From contig NZ_AP025314.1 of assembly GCF_036492835.1 (NCBI RefSeq), positions 3,018,010-3,082,009 of the forward strand: a DNA stretch of 64,000 bases, written 5' to 3'. This document shows, piece by piece, positions 26,911 to 35,464 of this stretch. Made by a program: the position numbers and the translations under genes. The stretch is from Fulvitalea axinellae. GTDB lineage: Bacteria; Bacteroidota; Bacteroidia; Cytophagales; Cyclobacteriaceae. Within the stretch, counting starts at the first letter, position 1, and every line of letters begins with the position of its first letter. The notes below the pieces were generated by a model that ran no database searches, was not told the origin of the DNA, and saw nothing but the letters and a program-made list of their open reading frames with translations.

Positions 26911-28866
26911 TTAATCTTTGCCTTCAGTATAAACCTCAAATTCCTGCATATTCGACTGGTTATGGTTAGGATCGTTATATTTGGCTCTATAGACTTTATT
27001 AATCTGTATTTTTATATACTGAGCACTTACAAACCTGTCCACAAACACCTCTTGCCAATCATTATCATAAAAGTGTCCATGCGTGTATTTAGCAATTGGC
27101 TCCCCCCAATCCTTTCCATCAAGACTAACATAAAAATCAATATCAGTGGCAATATCCCTATAGCCCCCATGCTGCCATGGCAGAAACCGGAAACCCATAA
27201 TTTTATGAGCTTGTTTCATATTAATTATTAAATCATGAGGGAAAGGTGGTTGCGGACTTTTCCATTCTGAATGCCAAGCAGTTCCTTTATTGCCGTCAAT
27301 TAAATTTTCCGGTTTATAACTATTGTGCGCCGCCGTTGCATCCGCTGTCACTTTCCAACCCAAAGTCGGCAAGATCACTCTATTATATGCGAAAGGATTT
27401 CGAATCTCTTCCTTGTCGAAGCTATACCCTGTATTCGTTCTAAGGTTTTTCAAGAAATTCTCGTCTCCCGTAATTTCCCCCAGAAACCACATGAAATCAT
27501 GAGGAGTGTACACAAAACTATCAAAGCTTGGTAACTTGGAACGTTTTTCAGAATAGTATTGCCCTATAAGATCAATGTCAGGGTAAGCCTTTTGAACCGA
27601 GTCCATCATAAAAAAGAACTTCCCTAGGCGCAAATATTCCGGATATGCTGACACTTCTTCATCAGTCATACTCACTGGATCAAACTCTCTGTAACGTTTG
27701 TCAGCGCGAGCTTTTTCCATTATCTCTTCCATCTTCGAGATAGCCTCTGCGTCACCTAACTTTTCCGACACCTTATAAGCTATATATTTGGAAAATACAT
27801 CATCCGCGAATGGTTCCGTTTTAGGTAAGGTCCATACACTATGAATCATTTCCGCCAAGTGCATTCTCATGGCGTCCACTTCAGAAGGAAAACCTCCATA
27901 AAGCGCCCCAACATACATATCCGAGCCGTTTACCCAACCGGGCTTGCTCGTCTGTAGCATATTTATGTTTACGTTACCATCAACACCTTTCGAAACCGTC
28001 ATTAAAGCCTCTAACTCCGTAAGCACTACGTCATAAAGGTCCCGAACTTGCTCAGACTCATCTTTTAAGAATCTATTTGTCCTAAATACCGAGTTTGGAG
28101 CTTCAAGGCTAAATTCACGTGCGATTGAAGACTTGACCTTTTGCGAAGACATAAATCCCTTCTTGTTTTTGGATAGTTCCACAATGGCTTTCCTGTAAAA
28201 ATCACCGTTTGGATTGTCTTCCATATTTCCAAAAATATCGGCGCCCGAAGCCATGACAAAGCCCTCTCCGACTTGTCTGACGGCAATAACCGGCAACTCT
28301 CCTTTTCGTTCTGTTACAGTCCAATCCGAAGGGTTTTCAAGGTTTAGCGTGAAACCTTTGCCGAATACCTTAAGTCCAGAGTCCGTAGCACCTGCTAAGT
28401 CCGCTTTCACGAATGAAAAGCCGTATTCGGACGCCAAGCCATTAGCGTGACTCAAAGCGTCGGAGCCTTCACCCATAGCGAAAATAGCCAAAGCTCCTCC
28501 TCCGTTAAGAGCCTTGTTGTACACATCTATATCATCCGGCTGATATTGCCTTCCCTCGTTCATATTTACGAAGACGTTCAAAACGGATACAGACGTAACG
28601 AAAGGCTCTAAGCGATTTGGCCCCGCAAGTGATTGTGTCAGGTATTGGTGTTTGCCAAAATCCAAGAGACTTGCGAAGCCCGTATCCCCCTCGCTATCCA
28701 AGGCTGGAGTCCAATATTGCGACATGTCGTTCAGAACATGTACCGGGTTGCTTTCTTCCACAACTTCTGGTTTTGCGGAATATATATCCTTTTCCTGATC
28801 ACAGGAGAATAACCCTCCCGCCAACATCAGGGAACTCAACAGTAAAGTTCTTATTTTCATTTTCAA
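26911..28866 (-). CDS. Surface lipoprotein with C-terminal discoidin (F5/8 type C) domain
   Basis: A 651-residue lipoprotein (lipobox GGLFSC, Cys22). Residues of about 45-230 resemble a class I glutamine-amidotransferase-like fold without visible catalytic residues (GGGALAIFAMGEGSDALSHA). About 250-480 is helical and contains HLAEMIHSVWTLP, reminiscent of the active-site helix of gluzincin metallopeptidases but without HExxH. The last 140 residues are a discoidin domain (SYKPENLIDGNKGTAWHSEW; FYVSLDGKDW; SAQYIKIQINKVYRAKYN). It would bind glycan or protein at the cell surface; a peptidase role is doubtful. It is the ninth gene of the SusCD/FAS1 set, 271 bp after the beta-helix gene. Confidence 0.7.
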   Translation of the reverse strand: MKMKIRTLLLSSLMLAGGLFSCDQEKDIYSAKPEVVEESNPVHVLNDMSQYWTPALDSEGDTGFASLLDFGKHQYLTQSLAGPNRLEPFVTSVSVLNVFVNMNEGRQYQPDDIDVYNKALNGGGALAIFAMGEGSDALSHANGLASEYGFSFVKADLAGATDSGLKVFGKGFTLNLENPSDWTVTERKGELPVIAVRQVGEGFVMASGADIFGNMEDNPNGDFYRKAIVELSKNKKGFMSSQKVKSSIAREFSLEAPNSVFRTNRFLKDESEQVRDLYDVVLTELEALMTVSKGVDGNVNINMLQTSKPGWVNGSDMYVGALYGGFPSEVDAMRMHLAEMIHSVWTLPKTEPFADDVFSKYIAYKVSEKLGDAEAISKMEEIMEKARADKRYREFDPVSMTDEEVSAYPEYLRLGKFFFMMDSVQKAYPDIDLIGQYYSEKRSKLPSFDSFVYTPHDFMWFLGEITGDENFLKNLRTNTGYSFDKEEIRNPFAYNRVILPTLGWKVTADATAAHNSYKPENLIDGNKGTAWHSEWKSPQPPFPHDLIINMKQAHKIMGFRFLPWQHGGYRDIATDIDFYVSLDGKDWGEPIAKYTHGHFYDNDWQEVFVDRFVSAQYIKIQINKVYRAKYNDPNHNQSNMQEFEVYTEGKD

Positions 28867-28925
28867 TTCATTTTTATACTGAAAAAGTAAAGGGAATAAG
28901 AAGTCCAGAATAAATACTGAAGCGA

Positions 28926-28967
28926 TAAAAAGCGGAGTAAATCCAACGTTGGCATATGCCCAACTCC
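28926..28967 (-). terminator. Possible intra-operon hairpin terminator or attenuator
   Basis: On the minus strand GGAGT (28967-28963) pairs with ACTCC (28938-28934) around an inner palindrome GTTGGGCATATGCCAAC, followed by GCTTTTTATC. It lies in the 271-bp gap between the beta-helix and discoidin genes and could uncouple the latter. The gap also has a second hairpin, CCCGAACC with GGTCCGGG (29072-29092), with no T-run on the minus strand. Confidence 0.4.
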
Positions 28968-29023
28968 ATTTTTATGCAACACGATTATTTTTTCCAGATC
29001 AATTTTCCGGAACCTTATTAATA

Positions 29024-29049
29024 CGGAAAGGACAAGGGCCGGAAAGGAC
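29024..29049. repeat. 10-bp direct repeat with 16-bp period
   Basis: CGGAAAGGAC occurs at 29024-29033 and 29040-29049, in the same intergenic region as two hairpins. Role unknown. Confidence 0.4.
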
Positions 29050-29137
29050 TATGCCTTCCCGCCTCGTCTTACCCGAACCCGTACGGTCCGGGACTTTCGT
29101 AAAAAACCTATTGCCTATGGTTCCGAATTAAATTGTA

Positions 29138-30631
29138 TTACCAGTCTTCTGGGCAGTATGTATTACTGCCTGCGCACATACTCCCATCTCCAGATACGTT
29201 ATTGCCTTTCAGCACATTGTTACCTTCGTACCTTGGTCCACTGCCCGATATAAAAATGGCCGCTGCGCTGTTTTTTCCGATATTGTCTTCAAAAATACAG
29301 CTACGCACCACTATATTACCCTTGATAAATAAAGCCCCACCTCGTATAGTTGCCTCATTTCTAAGGAAATGACACTTTTGGAATATGGTATTCATCGTAA
29401 CAGATTTCCCTGAATGTACCGCTCCCATTTCCGAGATATTATCTTTAAAAACGCAATCGATAAACTTAGCGTCATTGTGATACATATGAACACACGAGCC
29501 CCATTTACCTAAATTATTTTGAAAAACAACATTCTTAAATTCAGGGCTACCTTTTCCTAAAAACAAAGCACCAGCTCTTTGTCCCGTTCCGTTTTGCAAA
29601 ACAAAACCATCGACCACACATTTGTCTTCACGCTTTGAAGCCCACATGTTCATGATCTGGTTATTGTTGTTATTCACGTTCGGGTTTTCGTGAGTACCGT
29701 CAAGGACGGTTCTTAAGTTAGGTTTACGTTCATTCAAAGAACTTTCTGTTCCCTCAAAACCGCCATAGAGGTCAATATTCTTTTTAAGCCGAATATTTCT
29801 ATTGAAATAAACCCCTTTTGCGGCAACCCAGACATCGACATTCTCTTCAGCGATTTCCATCGCATCGTTTACGCTGGTCAAGGCCTTTTCCCACGACGAC
29901 CCATTCCCGCCTGCGGGCGCCGTAACATCTACATAAATGGTCGAAGTAGTCGTGAAGCTTTGCGGTTCGCCTTGGGCTATTTCTAATTCGTTTTGCGCCA
30001 CACAGTTGAATTCGTAGGCCTGGGCAGGCAGAAGTCCTTTCAACTTACCGTGGAAAGTGCCGTCTTCCTTCATCTCCACGTTAGCGTATTCCTGAAGATT
30101 CGGGAATCCCTGTTTCCAATAAACAATCGACACGCGGGTGTTTTCGCTATTGCCGTCGTTTATAAGTTTGCCAAACACCGAAGCGGCGTTGAAGGTCAAG
30201 GAATCAAACTTGGTGGTTTCGATTTCAGGCTTACCTATTCCCGCCGAAATCAAAGTCGAGAAGGAGTAAATATCGCTTTCCACGTGGCCTTCTTGGTCTA
30301 CGGCCGTGGCACTATAAGCGTAGTCTTTGAAAGACTTCAGCTCTGTCAGCGTTTTAGAGAATTTACCGCCTTCGCTAACATCAGCTTTCACGCTTACGCG
30401 GGTGCCCATATTGCCTTGTTCCCAATACGAGAATCTCACGCTGTCCAGCTCAGTTTCGCCCAAGCTTAGCAATTCCCCGTTCAGGGTCACCGAGTTTTCG
30501 GTAATGTCAGAAGGAGGCAGAGTCACTACCTTCAACACCTTTTTGACAGGAGGAACAAAGCCTTTGTCCTCCTTGTCGCAAGCCGCCAGAATAATCAGGA
30601 CGGCCGATATCATCCATAAAATTCTTTTCAT
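29138..30631 (-). CDS. Lipoprotein with FN3-like domains and a right-handed beta-helix
   Basis: A lipoprotein of about 497 residues (lipobox LAAC, Cys18). Two FN3-like domains (about 30-125 and 130-225) share the pattern F-YWEQG...L..L....Y-Y-A-D-GHVESD-YSFST. A right-handed parallel beta-helix of about 260 residues follows, starting IYVDVTAPAGGNGSSWEKAL with DGFVLQNGTGQRAGALFL and repeated GGALFIKGN/NNxxxxxGGA turns, as in Pmp-like and pectate-lyase-like folds. ATG 30631 gives a normal lipoprotein signal and starts 23 bp after the SusD stop; a longer frame to 30658 overlaps SusD. No lyase catalytic residues are evident. It probably forms a surface scaffold or binds polysaccharide. Confidence 0.7.
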   Translation of the reverse strand: MKRILWMISAVLIILAACDKEDKGFVPPVKKVLKVVTLPPSDITENSVTLNGELLSLGETELDSVRFSYWEQGNMGTRVSVKADVSEGGKFSKTLTELKSFKDYAYSATAVDQEGHVESDIYSFSTLISAGIGKPEIETTKFDSLTFNAASVFGKLINDGNSENTRVSIVYWKQGFPNLQEYANVEMKEDGTFHGKLKGLLPAQAYEFNCVAQNELEIAQGEPQSFTTTSTIYVDVTAPAGGNGSSWEKALTSVNDAMEIAEENVDVWVAAKGVYFNRNIRLKKNIDLYGGFEGTESSLNERKPNLRTVLDGTHENPNVNNNNNQIMNMWASKREDKCVVDGFVLQNGTGQRAGALFLGKGSPEFKNVVFQNNLGKWGSCVHMYHNDAKFIDCVFKDNISEMGAVHSGKSVTMNTIFQKCHFLRNEATIRGGALFIKGNIVVRSCIFEDNIGKNSAAAIFISGSGPRYEGNNVLKGNNVSGDGSMCAGSNTYCPEDW

Positions 30632-30654
30632 ATCGATCGATTTAATAATGATTA

Positions 30655-32208
30655 TCACTCACCGCTAAGGTGTCTCATATTAAATTCAAGTTTCCAGGTA
30701 CTCATGTCACCCAATCTCGTTTTGATTCCATCGAGATTCAGATACTCCTCATCGAACTTCATCGCTACCCTGTCGGCCAAAACGGAAGCGTCGCCGCGAC
30801 GCGAGGCAAAGCGCATCAACGCATTCCATCGGCGGCCTTCGAAAGCCAATTCCTTGGCGCGCTCGTCCAGAAGAACATTTTCGATCACTGTCAACGAATC
30901 GATGTCGACAGGCTCTTCCGCTCCGATATATTCCAAAAGATCAATGGACGGAAGGTCTACGCGACCACGAATTCCCGACGAGCGAGAAACGGCGTTCAGT
31001 TTTCTATTGATTGTGCTAAGTGCCTCTCCGTGACGTCCCATTCTGTTCATCGCCTCGGCGTACATCAGGTGTATATCGGCCGCACGATAGATACAATATG
31101 GCGTATCGCTTTTACGCTCTTCCTCAGGATTCAAGGCGCCTTCCTTATTCTTGAAATATTTAAAAACCACAGGCAATTGTTCGCCATACTGGATGTAAGA
31201 CGATTCCCTTCCGCGGTAAAAATCTCCGTTATTGCCCTCGTTTTCCCAATACTGAATTGCCCTTGTTGACGGCTTCAAAAGATAATCCCCTACTCCGAGG
31301 GCAGCGAAAAGTCTGGCAAATTCATTTGACTGATCGTTTTCTCGGTTAAAAGGAACCAAAGTCACCTGCTCGCTGAAGCTGGCGCCAGCTAATGCCGAGT
31401 TCCAAATCTCTTTCCATTTATCGCGTCCCGTTGCGGATTTTTCGCATTTGAAGTGTGCGTTGTCCTCCCCTTCGCCGTCTACGTTTATCGCTTCCAGAAG
31501 CAAATTGGCAGCCCGGCCATTATTCCCGGCCCAAAGGTGAAGCTCGGCCAAGAGCACTTTGCGGTTGATGAAAACCCGTTTCCAATAGTTGTTAGAATCT
31601 CCTTCCGACCAAGTAATCCGGCCCTGAGCGTAAGCCCATTCCATTTCCGTGATCAAATGGTTGACCATAGCCTCAAAACCCAATTTTTCGGGCTCAAAAC
31701 CTTTGTCATATCCGCTAAGCGGATCGGTGATATACGGAACTTCCTTGTAAGTTTGGCTCAACTGAAAATAGACCCAAGAGCGCAAGCTAATCAACTCGGC
31801 TTTGTACACGTCGCGGATTTCTTCAGTGAAATTCGGGTCGTCCAAGGCTTTGTCCATATTGGCCAAAGTCTCGTTACAGTTCGTGATAATCTCGAAGAAA
31901 TGCCGAGGGTTGGCGTAGGGATTGTCCGCCCCGATATTGTTTTCGCTGATTTCCAGCAAATCTCCGTCATAGTTCCCCGTCACATCCATAAGGTCGGCCC
32001 GAAGATCACCTAAAATCACGAGTTCCTCCACAACATTCTGCAATCCAGCGTACGCTCCAATCACGCTCCGTCGCACTTTGTCGTGCGTATTCCAATGGTC
32101 TCCTTTGTCCAAACCGAGGCTTTGGTCCGGATCGAAATAATCCGAGCAGGCGCCCAAGCCCAACAACGCGAACAGACAAAGGGAGAATATCCTAATATTT
32201 GTCTTCAT
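30655..32208 (-). CDS. SusD/RagB-family outer-membrane lipoprotein (second pair)
   Basis: A 517-residue SusD-like lipoprotein (lipobox LGLGAC, Cys21). The N-terminus DYFDPDQSLGLDKGDHW leads into the SusD TPR core (SLRSWVYFQLSQTYKEVPYIT; AADIHLMYAEAMNRMGRHGEAL) and ends with the RagB-type DERAKELAFEGRRWNALMRFA. It caps the upstream SusC channel 69 bp away and binds the substrate at the surface. This is the second of two SusCD pairs in the same gene set. Confidence 0.93.
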   Translation of the reverse strand: MKTNIRIFSLCLFALLGLGACSDYFDPDQSLGLDKGDHWNTHDKVRRSVIGAYAGLQNVVEELVILGDLRADLMDVTGNYDGDLLEISENNIGADNPYANPRHFFEIITNCNETLANMDKALDDPNFTEEIRDVYKAELISLRSWVYFQLSQTYKEVPYITDPLSGYDKGFEPEKLGFEAMVNHLITEMEWAYAQGRITWSEGDSNNYWKRVFINRKVLLAELHLWAGNNGRAANLLLEAINVDGEGEDNAHFKCEKSATGRDKWKEIWNSALAGASFSEQVTLVPFNRENDQSNEFARLFAALGVGDYLLKPSTRAIQYWENEGNNGDFYRGRESSYIQYGEQLPVVFKYFKNKEGALNPEEERKSDTPYCIYRAADIHLMYAEAMNRMGRHGEALSTINRKLNAVSRSSGIRGRVDLPSIDLLEYIGAEEPVDIDSLTVIENVLLDERAKELAFEGRRWNALMRFASRRGDASVLADRVAMKFDEEYLNLDGIKTRLGDMSTWKLEFNMRHLSGE

Positions 32209-32277
32209 GATGTATATCGTTTGCGTTTGGCCCGCCCGACACCGGACGAAGCCAAACGATTTTCCAAAAGAAAAGGA

Positions 32278-35200
32278 TCAAATACCGATTTTAAGACCTG
32301 CCATAACCGTACGCGGCAACGGAAACCTTCCGGCGTCGATTCCCATACGATTAGCCACATTCCCTTGCGTTACATCAGGCGTAAAGCCCAAGTACTCGCT
32401 AAAAGTGAATAGGTTTTGACCTGTCAAATGTACGTCCACTCCCCGCACAAGCTTGTTCTTCGGCAAAGGAAGGGCGTAGTTGAGCGTAATGTTGCGCAAG
32501 CGCAAGAACGATCCGTCCTCTATCCAGCGGTCCGAGAAGCGGGCGTTGCCCATCGGATCGTTAAGCGTCGCTCTCGGTATGTCCGTTTGGTCACCATCCG
32601 CACGCCAGCGCTTTAGCACGGCCGTACTTTGGTTTCCGAAATCCGACATCGATTCCAATCCGCGACGGGTCTGGTTATAAATTTCGCCTCCGTAAGAGAA
32701 ATCGAACAGGACGTTTGCGCTCAAGCGTCCATAACGGCCACGCAAAGAAAACGAACCCGTAAAGTCCGGATTAGGATCGCCCAAAATCACGCGGTCGCGC
32801 TCATCGATTATGCCGTTTTTGTCTTGGTCCACAAAACGCATATCGCCAGCGCCGAACGGACGCTTATGCTCGTTTATCAAGCCAGCGGATTTAGCTTCTT
32901 CGGCAGTAGCGAACACGCCGGCGGTCTCATATCCGAAAAAGGAATTGATCGGCTCGCCCACCCGCATAATGCTTTCGGCTCCCAAAACTTTCGTCACTAC
33001 GCTGTTAACACCAGCTCCGTTCTCGTTTGAGGCCGATTCGGTTCCTTCCGGAAGGCTCAGCATCTCGTTTGTATATTTTGACAAAACAAGACCCACGCTG
33101 AAATCATAGCGCTTGGTTTCCAGCATTTTGGCATCAAACCCGATTTCGAATCCTGAGTTTTTCAAACTCCCACTATTGCTTGCATAGGTGTCGAGTCCGT
33201 AGTAAGTAGGCAGGAGCTGATAGCCCAATAAATCGTCGGTTTCGCTTTCGAAGTAATCCAACGTCAGTCTGAAACGTTCCGAAATCAACGACAAATCCAA
33301 ACCAACGTTAAGGGTTGTCGTTTCCTCCCATTTCAGGTTAGAGTTAGGAACCCCACCACGAACCAATCCCCCGATATTCAAGTAAGAAATCGACGAGTAA
33401 TAATAGAGCGAGTTCATATTACCGATATCATCGTTGCCCGACACGCCATAACTGGCCCGGATTTTCAGATCGTCAAGATTTTTTATCCCGGCCAAAAACG
33501 GCTCGGCCGAAAGGCGCCAAGCGCCAGCCACAGAATAAAAAGTTCCGAAACGGAAATCGGGATCAAAACGTGAGTTGCCGTCCAAAGCGAGGCTTCCGGA
33601 AAGGATATATTTGTTAAGGTAAACGTAGTTTAAGGCACTTTCGAAAGTCATTGTGTTCCAGACCCCGCCACCGGGCTGGATACTACGAAGTGATTTGTCA
33701 CCGCTACCCACTTTTCTGAAAACATCCGATGCCGAATTGGCGTCCAAGGCGAAACTTGACTTGAAATCGTTCTGCTTGGAGCGCACTCCTACACGGGCGT
33801 TGAGATTGTGAACTCCCCTAAAGGTTTTAGAAAAGTTAAACCCTCCTCCGAAATATGTCGAGAAGTATGAACGCTCCAAATGCAACAGGCTGTTTTCGGC
33901 GTTTCCCCCTTGCTGAGGCACCACGCCTTGCGAAGGAATAAAACCGTCGTCGGCGTATTTCAAAAGGTCTATACCTCCATTAAAATAGACGTCCAATCCC
34001 GGCATCAACACCCAGTTTCCGTCCACGCCGGCAACTGTACGGTAGCTTTCCACTTCTCCCAAAGTGTTGTCAATCAAAGCCTGCGGATTACTTACCCCAA
34101 AAGCGCCTACGCCGTCGTAGTGTGGCAAAGGATAACCTTCGTCGCTTGACTTGAAGGTCTTCATCATCGGCGATTTGCTCATCGACGCCAACAAAGGATT
34201 GGCGATACGAGAAGCACTTTCATCCAAATATCTCGACGAGGTTCTTGAGAAAAGCACATTCGGGCGCACGACCAAACCTTTCAGGATATTCATATCGGCG
34301 TTCATTCCGAAATCAAATCGCTCAAAATCAGAATTTTTGACAATACCTTCCGCTTGGGTATAACCCGCTGTAGCGGCGTAGTTAGCAATGGCGTCGCCAC
34401 CTTGTACAAACGCCGAATAAGATTGGTTAAAACCTTCCTGAAAAACCTTGTCTTGCCAATCGGTGTCGTTGGCGTAACGGTAATATTCCGATCCTTCGGC
34501 CTTGTCTACCAAGAAAGGATAGAGTGACAAAATTCTGTCATAAGACCATCCTTGGTCCGTAAGCTGTTCCATCGTATAATTCTGGAACTGCTTGGCGTCC
34601 ATTACAGGCATCTTCTCAGGGGCGAAGCTTACGCCAAATCTGGATTCCACGTCTACACGTGTTTCCGTGGCCTTGGATTTTTGAGTTTCCACCAAGATCA
34701 CTCCATTGGCGCCCAAAGTTCCGTACAAAGCCACACCACCGTCCTTAATTACGGTTACGCTCTCGATATTATCGACTTTCAGGAATGTCAAGGGGTCCAA
34801 AGAAGGTCCTCCCATCGCTCCGAGTTCGCCAAGACGGTTTTCGAGAATCACTCCATCGATTACCACCAACGGTTGCGTATTGGTGTTTAGAGAAGACACT
34901 CCTCTAATATTCAGCGTAGTGGCCACACCGGGTGTTCCCGAAGCCTGGGATCCGGACAAGCCCGGAACCAGGCCCGCCAAAGCCTGCGACAAGCTAACAT
35001 AACCTGAGTTGGATAGCTCTTTTTTACGTATAACGGTTCCTGCGTACGGAAGGTCATTTCCCGGCCGCCGGCCCCCTACCCACTCCACCGGAGCGGATTG
35101 CCCCACAAATCCCTCGGGACGCATTCCCACACTTACCGAAGTTCGCCCGTTCAGGTAAACCAAACGGGTTTCAAAATCGGCGAAAGTCAATTGCAAAGCG

Positions 35201-35436
35201 TTTTTCGAAGGGTCCGCCTCAACGGAGAAAAGCCCTTCCGAGTCGGTCTCGGCGGAGGCTCCCGCCACGCCGTATACGCTCACCTGTACGCCGGCCAGAG
35301 GCGCACCGTCGCGTGCGTCCAGCACGGTGCCCGTCACGGTTACGTTAGATTGCCCAAAGGCGAATCCCGTAACCAGACACAGCAATACGGACAAGCATAA
35401 GTTTCTATATTGATGCTTTATATGATCCATAATCAT
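32278..35436 (-). CDS. SusC/RagA-family TonB-linked outer-membrane transporter (second pair)
   Basis: A 1052-residue SusC-like receptor: signal peptide (ends GFAFGQ), carboxypeptidase-regulatory-like domain (TVTGTVLDARDGAPLAGVQV), plug with SusC signature (GVSSLNTNTQPLVVIDGVIL, ESVTVIKDGGVALYGTLGANG) and barrel with GDMRFVDQDKNGIIDERDRV and LGDPNPDFTGSF near the end. It imports the ligand held by the downstream SusD. The TonB linker is long, with PEGFVGQSAPVEWVGGRR between the two N-terminal domains. Confidence 0.95.
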   Translation of the reverse strand: MIMDHIKHQYRNLCLSVLLCLVTGFAFGQSNVTVTGTVLDARDGAPLAGVQVSVYGVAGASAETDSEGLFSVEADPSKNALQLTFADFETRLVYLNGRTSVSVGMRPEGFVGQSAPVEWVGGRRPGNDLPYAGTVIRKKELSNSGYVSLSQALAGLVPGLSGSQASGTPGVATTLNIRGVSSLNTNTQPLVVIDGVILENRLGELGAMGGPSLDPLTFLKVDNIESVTVIKDGGVALYGTLGANGVILVETQKSKATETRVDVESRFGVSFAPEKMPVMDAKQFQNYTMEQLTDQGWSYDRILSLYPFLVDKAEGSEYYRYANDTDWQDKVFQEGFNQSYSAFVQGGDAIANYAATAGYTQAEGIVKNSDFERFDFGMNADMNILKGLVVRPNVLFSRTSSRYLDESASRIANPLLASMSKSPMMKTFKSSDEGYPLPHYDGVGAFGVSNPQALIDNTLGEVESYRTVAGVDGNWVLMPGLDVYFNGGIDLLKYADDGFIPSQGVVPQQGGNAENSLLHLERSYFSTYFGGGFNFSKTFRGVHNLNARVGVRSKQNDFKSSFALDANSASDVFRKVGSGDKSLRSIQPGGGVWNTMTFESALNYVYLNKYILSGSLALDGNSRFDPDFRFGTFYSVAGAWRLSAEPFLAGIKNLDDLKIRASYGVSGNDDIGNMNSLYYYSSISYLNIGGLVRGGVPNSNLKWEETTTLNVGLDLSLISERFRLTLDYFESETDDLLGYQLLPTYYGLDTYASNSGSLKNSGFEIGFDAKMLETKRYDFSVGLVLSKYTNEMLSLPEGTESASNENGAGVNSVVTKVLGAESIMRVGEPINSFFGYETAGVFATAEEAKSAGLINEHKRPFGAGDMRFVDQDKNGIIDERDRVILGDPNPDFTGSFSLRGRYGRLSANVLFDFSYGGEIYNQTRRGLESMSDFGNQSTAVLKRWRADGDQTDIPRATLNDPMGNARFSDRWIEDGSFLRLRNITLNYALPLPKNKLVRGVDVHLTGQNLFTFSEYLGFTPDVTQGNVANRMGIDAGRFPLPRTVMAGLKIGI

Positions 35437-35464
35437 TGTTCAAATAAAAAATGATGGCAAGACC

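Larger units (their letters stand above)
25895..27030 (-). repeat. Tandem duplication, unit about 568 bp
   Basis: The 3' end of the discoidin gene plus the small gene after it (about 26463-27030) recurs, diverged, at about 25895-26462. Anchors share one offset: TGCATAT at 26945 and 26377, and small-gene start codons at 26876 and 26308. The outer boundaries are approximate. Confidence 0.65.

Noticed and set aside
28240..28530. Glutamine-amidotransferase active site in the discoidin lipoprotein
   Set aside because: No nucleophilic Cys or His-Glu pair is visible in the GATase-like region, so no enzyme claim is made.
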